Part shown: positions 54,260-62,466 of the stretch, piece by piece | Position numbering within the stretch: the stretch's first letter is position 1 | Layout: every line of letters starts with the position of its first letter | Assembly: GCA_947498505.1 (NCBI GenBank) | Contig: CANMKG010000009.1 | Location: 45,564-109,563 of the forward strand | DNA length: 64,000 nucleotides | Origin: an uncultured Maribacter sp. | Lineage (GTDB): Bacteria; Bacteroidota; Bacteroidia; Flavobacteriales; Flavobacteriaceae | Reading direction: 5' to 3' | Program-made: the position numbers and the translations under genes | Notes under the pieces: generated by a model | The model's database searches: none | Seen by the model: the letters and a program-made list of their open reading frames with translations, nothing else | What the model was told of the DNA's origin: nothing

Positions 54260-54318
54260 AGCCAACTTTTAGCTTCCTTTACCTCTGATCATCCCCGCAG
54301 TCATATCTATTGTTAGAG
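54260..54318 (-). repeat. Weak attC-like site
   Basis: AGCCAACTTTTAGC... to ...TTGTTAGAG, 59 nt, lies between the SnoaL start (24 bp) and the antitoxin-like stop (9 bp). Internal pairing is poor. Confidence 0.4.
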
Positions 54319-54327
54319 AGCTTTTTT

Positions 54328-54783
54328 CTACAAGAACGTTAATCCGATTCGTCTATTCAGCCCCTTTTCGAATATTCTAATTAGCGTAGAAAGCTGAATG
54401 TTACCCTTGGCATTTTCGATTTTAGAAATGTAGCTTTTCTTTGTTCCGGCTCGTTCAGCAAGTTGTTCTTGAGTTAGTTTAGCTTCTTTTCGAGCCTCTT
54501 TAAGCATCTCGCTTACAATGAACATTTGAGCGTTTTCCTCATATTCGTTGCGCGAATCAGTTGTATCAAACGGGGGAATTTCTCCAACATCACATTTTTT
54601 AATTTCCATATTAAATTTAAAACTTCCATTTAAATCTAAAAGTACAGGATTAAAATCTTGTGGAATAGAATTTGGCTTCGTTAAATCAAAATAATGACAG
54701 TTGTTGTCTTGAGAAATCATTTTATGATTAACTAGAAGAAGTATGCAAGTAAAAATTATGTTTCTCAAAATAGTCTGTATCAT
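54328..54783 (-). CDS. XRE/HigA-like HTH protein with a signal-peptide-like N-terminal extension
   Basis: The 151-residue frame has two parts that do not fit together. Residues 1-58 look like the start of a secreted protein (IIFTCILLLVNHKMISQDNN). Residues ~59-151 are a XRE-type antitoxin: SEMLKEARKEAKLTQEQLAE, KSYISKIENAKG and IRIFEKGLNRRIGLTFL. Either the real start is Met59 (~54609) or a recombination fused two cassette genes in frame. No HigB toxin is next to it. Confidence 0.68.
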   Translation of the reverse strand: MIQTILRNIIFTCILLLVNHKMISQDNNCHYFDLTKPNSIPQDFNPVLLDLNGSFKFNMEIKKCDVGEIPPFDTTDSRNEYEENAQMFIVSEMLKEARKEAKLTQEQLAERAGTKKSYISKIENAKGNIQLSTLIRIFEKGLNRRIGLTFL

Positions 54784-54828
54784 AATACACTAAGATATTA
54801 ATTCATTTCATTTAAAGGTCAGAAAGTT

Positions 54829-54960
54829 TGCTAATGGTCTTGTGTACGAAAAGTAGCGGTTTTTACTCACTAATTTTTTAGTTTTATATTAATCTCTAAT
54901 TTATTTATTTTCTTTTTATTAAGCGATTGAATCGCTATTTTTTTATATATGTTGTTGGCA
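54829..54960 (-). repeat. attC-like site
   Basis: TGCTAATGGTCTTGTGTACG... to ...TATGTTGTTGGCA, 132 nt. Arms AAAAGTAGCG and CGCTATTTTTT can pair, and AGCGAT-TGA-ATCGCT (54922-54936) forms a small hairpin. It is 45 bp upstream of the XRE ATG. Confidence 0.65.
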
Positions 54961-54998
54961 ACTGGCTTTAGTAAGTAGCTTATTAAATGACTTTGCTT

Positions 54999-55649
54999 TT
55001 ATTCTTCCGGGAATTCAGGAATGTAAACAACATTAACATCAATATCGTTTCCATATAATAATTTCATTGAACAAATTACAGAAACATTTTTTCCATTGTG
55101 AAAAGCAGGTTTCATCACTGGCATTTTTCGTAGCACTCTCAATATTTCACCTTGGATAATCACATCTGAATTTCTTACTTTCATTGTTGTAAGGTTACCA
55201 GACTCGTTGATTACAAAAAATACATCTACTTCTTTTGGTTCTGAAAGATTTAATTCTTTAGATAACTCTAGGTCGAACTCACGTTTTACGAAAGAGGAAA
55301 TTTTATTACTAAAACAATCCATTTTTTCTTCCTTGGAGAGATTATTACAACCTTCATAAACAGGCACAACATCTACATCTTTTAATATCATCAAATTGTC
55401 ACGATTAATATTAGCCATGCCATCGCCATGTGATATAATGTTGCATAAACCTGTTAATGCTTCTTCTTCTTCTTTAGTGACATTACCCTGTGCCATCACC
55501 TGCTGTTGAACAGCATTAATTTTTTCAATCAATACACTTTGCGATTTTTTAGTGTTTTCTCCACAAGATGTAAATAGTATACCAAAAACTAGAGGAAAGA
55601 TTAAAGTTAATTGCCCGCTTTGTTTTCTTAATTTTCGCTTATAATCCAT
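54999..55649 (-). CDS. Lipoprotein with TonB-C-like domain
   Basis: The 216-residue protein has a lipoprotein signal (GILFTSCGEN) and a C-terminal region like the TonB C-terminal/energy-transducer fold: VFFVINESGNLTTMKVRNSD and RVLRKMPVMKPAFHNGKNVSV. In flavobacteria such domains occur on soluble partners of TonB-like systems. The upstream LytTR gene, 112 bp away, may regulate it. Confidence 0.65.
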   Translation of the reverse strand: MDYKRKLRKQSGQLTLIFPLVFGILFTSCGENTKKSQSVLIEKINAVQQQVMAQGNVTKEEEEALTGLCNIISHGDGMANINRDNLMILKDVDVVPVYEGCNNLSKEEKMDCFSNKISSFVKREFDLELSKELNLSEPKEVDVFFVINESGNLTTMKVRNSDVIIQGEILRVLRKMPVMKPAFHNGKNVSVICSMKLLYGNDIDVNVVYIPEFPEE

Positions 55650-55761
55650 AAATCAATGTTATTTTAATTATTTAATGAGGTATTAAAATTATACTGAGAG
55701 ATAGTGAATAAAAAGATTATTTATAGGTTTGGTATAAAATACTGCTGTTTTGGGACGAAAA

Positions 55762-56508
55762 TCACATTAGCAGAATATTCTTTTTATAAGTCTTTGATAC
55801 AGGAATTTCAATTTGGGTAAGAGAAATAGTATTTTGATTCTTCCAAGAAATGAAATGAGGTGGATTAATTAAATGTGATCGATGCACTTGAATTAAAAAA
55901 TCAGCATCTTGTTGAATTTTTTTAAGAGAAGAACGAAATACTTTTGAACCAAGTTGACCATTTAGGAGATAAAAAATCTCAACATAGTTATGAGAACTTG
56001 TTACGCAGACTAAAGCAGATTTAGAAATTTTCAAAATATCCAATTTGCTATCTCCTTTAATAGTTATGTTATCATCTTCCTCTGATGGTGTTGATTTTAG
56101 TCTAATCAAAAATAATCTACCGACAACGAGAATTGGTGTAAGTGTTAATGAAGTTTTAAGAACGATTTTAGTTGAAAATTCTAAAAAATCATACGACCCA
56201 TATAGCATAGGGCTTCTATAAAATAAGTAGGAAATTAATGAAAAGAAGAGATAAAAAATAAATAGAACCGCCAGTTCATAAGCAATACTCCACTTAAATA
56301 TTTTTTGATAAATAACTTTTTGGATCAAGGCAGTTATAGCATAACATATGAAAGTAACAAGGCTAAATCCAAAACTTATCGTAGTCCATTGATGGATTAT
56401 TGTTCCATCATTAAATGGTTTAATGAAAAAGGCAAAAACAAAAATCCAAAGACTAATAAATGTACCAAGATACAGGTGATGTTTAACTGAAGGATTTAGT
56501 TTGTTCAT
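55762..56508 (-). CDS. LytTR-type transcriptional regulator with membrane N-terminus
   Basis: The 248-residue protein has four hydrophobic helices (residues ~10-135) and a C-terminal LytTR DNA-binding domain: ALVCVTSSHNYVEIFYLLNG, FLIQVHRSHLINPPHFISWK and IPVSKTYKKNI. It lacks a REC domain, so it is a membrane sensor-regulator. It shares an apparent cassette with the lipoprotein gene. Confidence 0.85.
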   Translation of the reverse strand: MNKLNPSVKHHLYLGTFISLWIFVFAFFIKPFNDGTIIHQWTTISFGFSLVTFICYAITALIQKVIYQKIFKWSIAYELAVLFIFYLFFSLISYLFYRSPMLYGSYDFLEFSTKIVLKTSLTLTPILVVGRLFLIRLKSTPSEEDDNITIKGDSKLDILKISKSALVCVTSSHNYVEIFYLLNGQLGSKVFRSSLKKIQQDADFLIQVHRSHLINPPHFISWKNQNTISLTQIEIPVSKTYKKNILLM

Positions 56509-56535
56509 TATGTTTGTTTAAAGTACCCATATTTA

Positions 56536-56690
56536 TGTTAACGGTTCGGTTAAAGCTTATTGTTTAGTTTTATTTTTTCTTGTCCAAAGCTACCTCGACG
56601 CTTCGGGGCATAAGATTTTGCCGACTTCATAAAAATGCCCAAACCCTGTGATTAAGTCCGAAGCCGTATTGTTTATAGGTTTTGTTAGGC
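56536..56690 (-). repeat. attC-like site
   Basis: TGTTAACGGTTCGGTTAAAG... to ...GGTTTTGTTAGGC, 155 nt. The right end GTTAGGCATA (56684-56693) is the exact reverse complement of TATGCCTAAC at the other end of the DoxX cassette. CGACGCTTCGGGG lies inside. Confidence 0.72.
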
Positions 56691-56699
56691 ATAGTTATT

Positions 56700-57947
56700 T
56701 TATCGGTTATAAGGGCGTTCGTTTATCCAATTGAACCCTCTAGAAGTAAGCCTAAAGTCCTTTCGGTCCAATCGCTTAGTTTTGCAAAAAATAGTGTCCT
56801 TTCGAAAAATACCGCTGATGTTTAATGTCGAATCCGTTTTTTCGAAATCCAATAAATAAACTTGAGTCGAATCCTTAAATTCCGTCAGTCTAATTTGTTT
56901 TTTTAATGTGTCTACCTCAGAGTTAAGGCCATATCGTGATTTATTCATTCTTGAAAATTGAATGGTATTTGGATACTCGAAAAAAATGTATCGCCATCTT
57001 TTATCATCCGTTAAAAGTGGTTGGATAGTGTCTTGATTGCTGACAAAGATTGTAACTTCATATAGCCCGAATAATTCAGGTTTGTTTTGTCTTGTTTTAT
57101 ATATGCCTGTTGTTAAGTCAATAGTATTGTATAGTATGAAAAGAACAAAAAACCACTTAACAATATTGGTCCATAAGACCCATTTTTTTGTTTCAAAAGG
57201 GCTGACGAAGTTTACAGGATACGTAGGCTTGTTAAAAATTATAAGATTTAATAATCGTTTGAAGTCTGGTGCTACCACTATAATCGCCATTAAAAGTAAC
57301 ACAGATGAGAATAGTTTAACAGGCACATCAAAAAAGAAATTGACGGCTACAATGTTTACTATTACGGGTATTAAGATTAGCGCACCTAATAGTTTGGTTC
57401 TTTTGTGGAAAAGTAAAATACCCCCAATGAATTCTGATAAGCCCATAAATAGACTGTAGCCTTTTGAATGTCCAAGAAAAGTCCACGCTAAACCCATTGG
57501 TGAGGATTCTCCATATGGTTGTAGCATTTTCCAAAAGCTAATTTCTCCAAATTGTATTGGCATTATTTTAAAAAGACCATAATAAATCATAAAATAGCCT
57601 AGATAATATCTTGTAAGAACAAGAAACCAATAATTCAAGTTTTTATAGTTCCTGTTTTTTTTGTCGGCAATCGACCAAATAATAGTTCCAATAACTGCGA
57701 TAATTAAAAGAAATAAAAGAAGCAGATAATCAAACGTCTTATCTCCACTTCCAGTTTGGGTTATTGAAAAAGAACTCTCTAGATTAAAAATATTCTCCCC
57801 AATCCAAGTAATGATTTTTTTATAAAATTTAAGAATGGACTCTGAAATGAACTCTAATTTAGGAGATGTGTTTAATGGAAAAGGAACTGTCAACAAGACA
57901 ACAAAAAGGATTAAAAACCTAAGTAAAATTTTATTGTTTGTTACCAT
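56700..57947 (-). CDS. DoxX-like multi-pass membrane protein
   Basis: The 415-residue protein has about seven hydrophobic helices in its first ~290 residues, including DoxX-like segments (YYLGYFMIYYGLFKIMPIQF, GLSEFIGGILLFHKRTKLLG), and a soluble C-terminal ~120 residues with beta character (RQIRLTEFKDSTQ). It is a cassette bounded by a perfect 10-bp end pair and starts 12 bp after the R' motif. Function unknown. Confidence 0.75.
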   Translation of the reverse strand: MVTNNKILLRFLILFVVLLTVPFPLNTSPKLEFISESILKFYKKIITWIGENIFNLESSFSITQTGSGDKTFDYLLLLFLLIIAVIGTIIWSIADKKNRNYKNLNYWFLVLTRYYLGYFMIYYGLFKIMPIQFGEISFWKMLQPYGESSPMGLAWTFLGHSKGYSLFMGLSEFIGGILLFHKRTKLLGALILIPVIVNIVAVNFFFDVPVKLFSSVLLLMAIIVVAPDFKRLLNLIIFNKPTYPVNFVSPFETKKWVLWTNIVKWFFVLFILYNTIDLTTGIYKTRQNKPELFGLYEVTIFVSNQDTIQPLLTDDKRWRYIFFEYPNTIQFSRMNKSRYGLNSEVDTLKKQIRLTEFKDSTQVYLLDFEKTDSTLNISGIFRKDTIFCKTKRLDRKDFRLTSRGFNWINERPYNR

Positions 57948-57959
57948 TTCGATAATTAT

Positions 57960-58097
57960 GCCTAACGTGTTTGGTTATGATCTGTTGCGGAAAACGTCCT
58001 CAGGACTTTTCCGTCCTAGCCCCGAGCCATTGTATAAAGTTAAGGATTTCCGTTTAGGAAATTCATCTTAAGCAATTGATAATAGATATTGTTAGCT
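57960..58097 (-). repeat. attC-like site
   Basis: GCCTAACGTGTTTGGTTATG... to ...ATTGTTAGCT, 138 nt. It contains a GGAAAACGTCC/AGGACTTTTCC hairpin. GCCTAAC is a perfect RYYYAAC. Confidence 0.72.
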
Positions 58098-58111
58098 ACT
58101 GGCTTTTACAT

Positions 58112-58612
58112 TTACTGAGAACAAATTGACGAAATAAAAAGGTAATGTCCATTTTTTAATGCTTTATAAAGACTGCCTTTTTTAGTAAATCCCATATTCA
58201 TCTTGTTTTTTCCAGTTAGGTATATTTTTGAATTTTCCATTTGGTACAAGAGATCTACTTCAAGTATTGCACTGGAAATTCCCGCTACTAAACGAATATC
58301 TTCAATTCGTACTTTGGCAAAAGTCATGGAATTTGAAGGTAAAACATTAGAGTTAACAAATTTAAGCGGCATTTCCGTGTCCTTATCCAGTTCATTTATT
58401 GATTTAATAAAAGTTTGTCTAAAGTCAGGAAACTTTGAATCTCCAAAAGTAGGTAGTCCTTCGTATTTAAACTTTTCGAAATCACTCCTTTCATCATATG
58501 CGAAAAAGAAACTTCTATCACAATCTATTTCAGCAGCTAGTTTATTAGTTTTTTTATGAGAAGCACATCCCAGTGTTAAGAAAATTGAGGCTATCGCAAT
58601 TATTTTTTTCAT
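58112..58612 (-). CDS. Hypothetical lipoprotein
   Basis: The 166-residue protein has a lipobox (IFLTLGCASHKK, Cys16). The rest is soluble, with no recognised family. It is a single-gene cassette: its ends GTTAGCTAC (58091) and GTTGCCAAC (58623) are 7/9 complementary. Confidence 0.6.
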   Translation of the reverse strand: MKKIIAIASIFLTLGCASHKKTNKLAAEIDCDRSFFFAYDERSDFEKFKYEGLPTFGDSKFPDFRQTFIKSINELDKDTEMPLKFVNSNVLPSNSMTFAKVRIEDIRLVAGISSAILEVDLLYQMENSKIYLTGKNKMNMGFTKKGSLYKALKNGHYLFISSICSQ

Positions 58613-58624
58613 TTTTTAGCTTGT

Positions 58625-58732
58625 TGCCAACGGTCTAGTGTATGATTTCGTTGCGTGGTTTAAGGTTAAAACAACATATTAATTATCTTTGAGACACTGG
58701 ACTAAGGCTTTTCATAGGAGGTTGTGTTGTGT
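58625..58732 (-). repeat. attC-like site, ATTATCTTTGAGACAC family
   Basis: TGCCAACGGTCTAGTGTATG... to ...GTTGTGT, 108 nt. It shares the segment ATTAATTATCTTTGAGACAC with the sites at 59347 and 62467. Confidence 0.72.
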
Positions 58733-58740
58733 GTAGTTTT

Positions 58741-59040
58741 CTACTCGGATATTCTTTTTTTTAAATCCATTCTTTCATGCAATATTCTTGTTATTTCAAC
58801 ATAGTCTTTATTTAATGTTCTATAGAATATTATATGTCGATTTACTTTGGCTCCTAAAAGATTCTTTGATATTCCTTCATAGTTTTTCCCTAAACCTGGA
58901 TTTTCAGCAATCTCCTGACAATCAGAAATAAGTCCATCAAAGTATTTGTCCGCTTGTTTTTCAGACCAAACCTCAAATGTATATTCCCAAATTTTTGATA
59001 AATCCTCAACAGCTTTATTGGTCAATTTATATTTAGCCAT
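58741..59040 (-). CDS. ParE/RelE family toxin
   Basis: The 99-residue protein has the ParE/RelE fold: KAVEDLSKIWEYTFEVWSEK, NPGLGKNYEGI and IIFYRTLNKDYVEITRILHE. ParE toxins poison gyrase and RelE toxins cut mRNA; the WEYT.. and RxLHERM end points to ParE. It overlaps the antitoxin by 8 bp. It stabilises its cassette against loss, by analogy with known integron toxin-antitoxin cassettes. Confidence 0.85.
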   Translation of the reverse strand: MAKYKLTNKAVEDLSKIWEYTFEVWSEKQADKYFDGLISDCQEIAENPGLGKNYEGISKNLLGAKVNRHIIFYRTLNKDYVEITRILHERMDLKKRISE

Positions 59041-59284
59041 TCAAGTGCTTTTTCGCTTTGAGGGTTTCAAGATGCTTTTTAGGGTCAAAGTCGTGGGCGA
59101 TTCCGCTGTCAATTCCTTCTTGGATTGCTTTTTTGAGAGCAATAACTTTACTTTCTTCTTCTTCTAATAACCTTAGTCCAGCACGTATAACCTCGCTAAC
59201 GTTTTTAAACCTACCTTCATTTATGCGGTTTTGAATGAATTGGTCAAAATAATTACCTAGTGAAATGGATGTATTTTTATTCAT
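59033..59284 (-). CDS. ParD-like type II antitoxin
   Basis: The 83-residue protein has a ribbon-helix-helix N-terminus (NTSISLGNYFDQFIQNRINE) and the ParD/CopG-like GRFKNVSEVIRAGLRLLEEE. It leads the operon, 62 bp downstream of an attC-like site; a DNA-binding site is expected there but I cannot define it. Confidence 0.86.
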   Translation of the reverse strand: MNKNTSISLGNYFDQFIQNRINEGRFKNVSEVIRAGLRLLEEEESKVIALKKAIQEGIDSGIAHDFDPKKHLETLKAKKHLNG

Positions 59285-59346
59285 TTGAACACAAGTTTAC
59301 TCAAATATACCAAAAATTGGTACAACATCAAATTTTTTTATATGGT

Positions 59347-59474
59347 TGCCAACGGACTTGTGTATGGAACGTAGCGTGTAAAAAGACACTAAACTTTGGA
59401 TTAAGCACCAAAACAACGTATTAATTATCTTTGAGACACTCGACTAAGGCTTTTCATAGGAGGCGTTGTTGTAA
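59347..59474 (-). repeat. attC-like site, ATTATCTTTGAGACAC family
   Basis: TGCCAACGGACTTGTGTATG... to ...GTTGTTGTAA, 128 nt. About 109 nt match the site at 62467 with five differences counted by eye. Confidence 0.75.
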
Positions 59475-59482
59475 AACGTTTT

Positions 59483-60121
59483 TTATTTTGCGAGTTGATG
59501 TATCAAATTTTCACTAATATTTTCCGTGTTCAACTTCAGATATCTGTATGATTTTATTATTGAGTTTCGAATGTTAAATATCAATAGTTTGTTTTGATTA
59601 TAATATGCTAGTCCATCTTTTAGTTTCAAATAATCAGTTCCAAATTCAGCTTCTAATTCCGATTGCTTTAGTCCCACTAGATTCGCTGTTCCTAAATCCA
59701 CATCTGTGTTCATAACCCTTAATTCAATCAAGATTTCGGTTTCATCGTCATACTTATGCTTGTTATTTCCATATTTAAATACTATAGCTTTATTTACACC
59801 ATTTTCTCCGATAGTTTCAGTTGCTAAATTGTAAGAGTAAAATATAGAGTCATTAATTTCAGGGTGAAAATGATATTTAAGTCCATTCGTCACGCTTGTA
59901 GTAACATATCCTTCTCGGTTGGTTTTATAATGTTGAAGGTCAATAGGGTTTTCTAGAAAAGAATTTAGTTTTAGATTTTCAGTTTTGTTTTTAACAGATT
60001 TAACTTTCAATCCAGCTGAATCTACGGCTATCTGTATTTGTTCAGTTTCTTTTTCATTTTCAGGCACATTTTTGCAACTGATAAACAAGAATATGAAGGT
60101 TATTAATAGTACTATTTTCAT
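59483..60121 (-). CDS. Hypothetical lipoprotein
   Basis: An open frame begins at 60199, but its first 26 residues come from the attC-like site. The ATG at 60121 (MKIVLLITFIFLFISCKN) starts a clear lipoprotein signal and is chosen, leaving 212 residues. The rest contains GLKQSELEAEFGTDYLKL and several beta strands but no known family. Cassette ends GTTGTAAAAC (59468) and GTTGTACAAC (60135) match at 9/10. Confidence 0.68.
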   Translation of the reverse strand: MKIVLLITFIFLFISCKNVPENEKETEQIQIAVDSAGLKVKSVKNKTENLKLNSFLENPIDLQHYKTNREGYVTTSVTNGLKYHFHPEINDSIFYSYNLATETIGENGVNKAIVFKYGNNKHKYDDETEILIELRVMNTDVDLGTANLVGLKQSELEAEFGTDYLKLKDGLAYYNQNKLLIFNIRNSIIKSYRYLKLNTENISENLIHQLAK

Positions 60122-60137
60122 TGAATGGCAAAATGTT

Positions 60138-60333
60138 GTACAACGGACTTGTGTATGAAACATAGCGTGTAAAAAGACGCTTACTTTTCGGATAAACACA
60201 GAGCCGTCCCGACGCTTCGGGATTATATTTTTACTTGGAAATCGTCAAATTTAAAAATTTGGAGACTTTCCAAAAATGCCTAGGCATTCGTGCTAGCAAT
60301 AACTTGCACTATTTTTTAAATACCTTGTTAGCA
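60138..60333 (-). repeat. Long attC-like site
   Basis: GTACAACGGACTTGTGTATG... to ...CCTTGTTAGCA, 196 nt. It contains the TCCCGA-CGCT-TCGGGA hairpin. Its right end overlaps the last codons of the DNA alkylation repair gene. Confidence 0.7.
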
Positions 60334-61034
60334 ACTGGACTTTTGTATTCTGCTCTTGGATAATCTGACATTCTCAAATTATCTTTTTGCAATTCAGTCA
60401 ACGCATTTTTTCCAATCCATTTTGCCGATTTATTATTAAAATCTAGTATTTCGTAAGCTGTTTCTATTGCTTTTCTATTGAGGTCAATATTCCGTTTTCC
60501 AATATTTCGCAATGACCAATTAACTGCTTTTTTTACGTACAATCTTTCGTCTGTTGCTTCTCGTTTGATTATTGGGAAAAATTGTTCAAATAGTTCGTTT
60601 TCTGAAAGTTTATCTGCCATGCAATATGAAGCCATTATTGTAAATCCAGCTCTTTTTTCAAACTCCGGTTTTCTTTCAGTCCATTCTAATATTTTGGTGA
60701 GAGCAAATTTGCTTTTGGAAAAAAGTCCCATACTGAAACTGTCACAAATTTCCCAATTCTCAAACGTCTTAACCCATTTTTCCATTAATTGTTCGGTAAC
60801 GTCCTTTGGTTTAAACATTTTACTACACAAAAGTCGTCCTTCATAAATTCCGCTGTCAAAAAGTTGTAAAGCAAGTTCATTATCTTGTCCAATTTCTTTG
60901 GCTATCATTTTCAGTTCTTTATGGTAAATTCCCAAAGAATTGTTTGATATTATTCCAAATTTTTTTTCTTTGAAAATGACTTTTTCTTCATCTTTCAAGT
61001 CATAAAGACATTCTATGATTTCGTTATAAGTCAA
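60309..61034 (-). CDS. DNA alkylation repair protein, AlkD-like
   Basis: The 241-residue all-helical HEAT-like protein has the AlkD pattern VKTFENWEICDSFSMGLFSK, KRAGFTIMASYCMADK and VKKAVNWSLRNIGKRN. AlkD-type enzymes excise N3/N7-alkylated purines; DUF-type AlkD-like proteins may be non-catalytic. The C-terminal SPVANKVFKK is encoded by bases that form the R'' end of the attC-like site. Confidence 0.86.
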   Translation of the reverse strand: MTYNEIIECLYDLKDEEKVIFKEKKFGIISNNSLGIYHKELKMIAKEIGQDNELALQLFDSGIYEGRLLCSKMFKPKDVTEQLMEKWVKTFENWEICDSFSMGLFSKSKFALTKILEWTERKPEFEKRAGFTIMASYCMADKLSENELFEQFFPIIKREATDERLYVKKAVNWSLRNIGKRNIDLNRKAIETAYEILDFNNKSAKWIGKNALTELQKDNLRMSDYPRAEYKSPVANKVFKK

Positions 61035-61358
61035 TTATTTTTTTGAATTTATTTCGATAGCTTGTTTTAGATAATATTCAACAGCTTCTTTATTCAATTC
61101 TTTTTGTGGAAGAACCCTAATGGCTTTTCCTTTGCCAGTTAAAAGACCTAAATTGTCTTCCATTTTCGCGCCCTTAAGAAATCCGAAATCGATTCCATAA
61201 GACATTGTTCGCATATGACAAATTCCGCCTTTTTCATTTGAATAGGTCGTAATACGTTCTTTTTTTGTTTCAATTATTCCGTCAAAAGATAGTAAAAATT
61301 CCCTTGCGTTTAGAAATAGTTCTTTATGTTCAGATTCCAAATCTTTGTCGTATTGCAT
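61035..61358 (-). CDS. DUF1801-like protein
   Basis: This 107-residue protein resembles DUF1801: HKELFLNAREFLLSFDGIIE, TYSNEKGGICHMRTMSYGID and KAIRVLPQKELNKEAVEYYL. It abuts the AlkD-like gene with no gap; both share one cassette with perfect 9-bp ends. It starts 18 bp after the R' motif at 61377. Confidence 0.72.
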   Translation of the reverse strand: MQYDKDLESEHKELFLNAREFLLSFDGIIETKKERITTYSNEKGGICHMRTMSYGIDFGFLKGAKMEDNLGLLTGKGKAIRVLPQKELNKEAVEYYLKQAIEINSKK

Positions 61359-61376
61359 AATGTTTCTTTGTCTTGT

Positions 61377-61429
61377 TGCTAACGTTCTAGCTAAACTTTG
61401 TTTTAATGCAGTTTAGGCTTTTGTTATTT
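61377..61429 (-). repeat. Short attC-like site
   Basis: TGCTAACGTTCTAGCTAAACT... to ...TTTTGTTATTT, 53 nt. CTAAACT (61391-61397) pairs with AGTTTAG (61410-61416). It is the twin of 53788 and includes the VOC stop codon. Confidence 0.75.
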
Positions 61430-61876
61430 TTTGGATTCGGTTTTTCGTTTTGAAATTTCACCAATAAGGTCAAAATCAGAAAAATGTAAAATGAACCCAT
61501 TAATGTCTCTTATCACAAACTCTCTTGCTCCATTGTAGTCTGTAATTCCAAACGGTCTAATTACCTCAGTTTTATCTTTGATCTCTTCATACCATTTAGA
61601 AATGTTGTCAACTCTGAACCATAATGTTAGAGCTCCTCCTTGCTCATATTTTTGTAATTCAGGAAACTCCTCAGTTAATGATTTTTTGCTTTGAAGGAAC
61701 AATTCTATATCGTCTTTCTCAACATATGCCCAATAGGCAGCTCCTTCTTCTGGAGATTTATGTATGATATCAAATCCAATGTTGGTGTAATAGTCAAGAG
61801 TATCGTCAACATTGTTAACCATCAAATTGTTTGAGATGGACTTTAGAGTACTATTTTTTTGTTTCTCATCAATCAT
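61424..61876 (-). CDS. VOC family protein (bleomycin-resistance/glyoxalase-like)
   Basis: The 150-residue protein has the VOC units: VDDTLDYYTNIGFDIIHKSP, LTLWFRVDNISKWYEE and FVIRDINGFILHFSDFD. The TAA stop is part of the TAAC of the adjacent R'' end. It is a single-gene cassette starting 25 bp after the R' motif at 61902. Confidence 0.85.
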   Translation of the reverse strand: MIDEKQKNSTLKSISNNLMVNNVDDTLDYYTNIGFDIIHKSPEEGAAYWAYVEKDDIELFLQSKKSLTEEFPELQKYEQGGALTLWFRVDNISKWYEEIKDKTEVIRPFGITDYNGAREFVIRDINGFILHFSDFDLIGEISKRKTESKK

Positions 61877-61901
61877 AATTCTTGATTTTCCTATTAATGA
61901 A

Positions 61902-61987
61902 GCCTAACGTTTCGGCTATGGTTAGTACGGGAATTAAAAGTACTGAACTTTCGGTTAAGCCCGTATTGTTTATAGGTCGTATTGTAA
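61902..61987 (-). repeat. attC-like site
   Basis: GCCTAACGTTTCGGCTATGG... to ...GTCGTATTGTAA, 86 nt. CTAT...TACGGG and CCCGTA...ATAG can pair. Its R'' end TTGTAAAAC pairs with GTTTTACAA at the other end of the 61997 gene cassette. Confidence 0.75.
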
Positions 61988-61996
61988 AACGTTTTT

Positions 61997-62443
61997 TTAG
62001 TCAATATTTAGATAGTATAGCTTAGCGGATTCTTCGATTTCATCGTCAATATTAGCATCAAATTTAAAGCTATAAATAACCCACTTATCATTCGGCTTAT
62101 AAAACTGAAAAGTATAACGGATAGGTTGACGGTCGAATTTCACAAGGTAACTTAACAAGACATAACTTTCAGCAAGTTTTTTTTCTCCAAGCAATTCGTA
62201 TCCGTAATATTTGCCAACATAATCTTCGTTTAATCCCTCGAGCTGACTTTTTAAGTTAGTAATGGCATCAGTTGCTCTTTCCATCCATTTGTTTGTTGAA
62301 TATAATTTGTCGAGCGCTATTGATGCGCCATCATTCTGATAGTTTACGAAGAAATCAGAGGCAAGGTCTTTTGGGTTTGTTTGAGCTTCTATATTTAGAA
62401 TACCAAGAAAGAGGATTAGAGCAAAAGTGATTTTTAGTTTCAT
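61997..62443 (-). CDS. Exported DUF4019-like protein
   Basis: The 148-residue protein has a signal peptide (residues 1-20, ending IEA). LASDFFVNYQNDGASIALDKLY and WVIYSFKFDANIDDEIEES suggest a DUF4019/NTF2-like fold; this assignment is tentative. It is a single-gene cassette with perfect 9-bp ends. Confidence 0.65.
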   Translation of the reverse strand: MKLKITFALILFLGILNIEAQTNPKDLASDFFVNYQNDGASIALDKLYSTNKWMERATDAITNLKSQLEGLNEDYVGKYYGYELLGEKKLAESYVLLSYLVKFDRQPIRYTFQFYKPNDKWVIYSFKFDANIDDEIEESAKLYYLNID

Positions 62444-62466
62444 ATTTGTAATTTAATTTTAATGTT

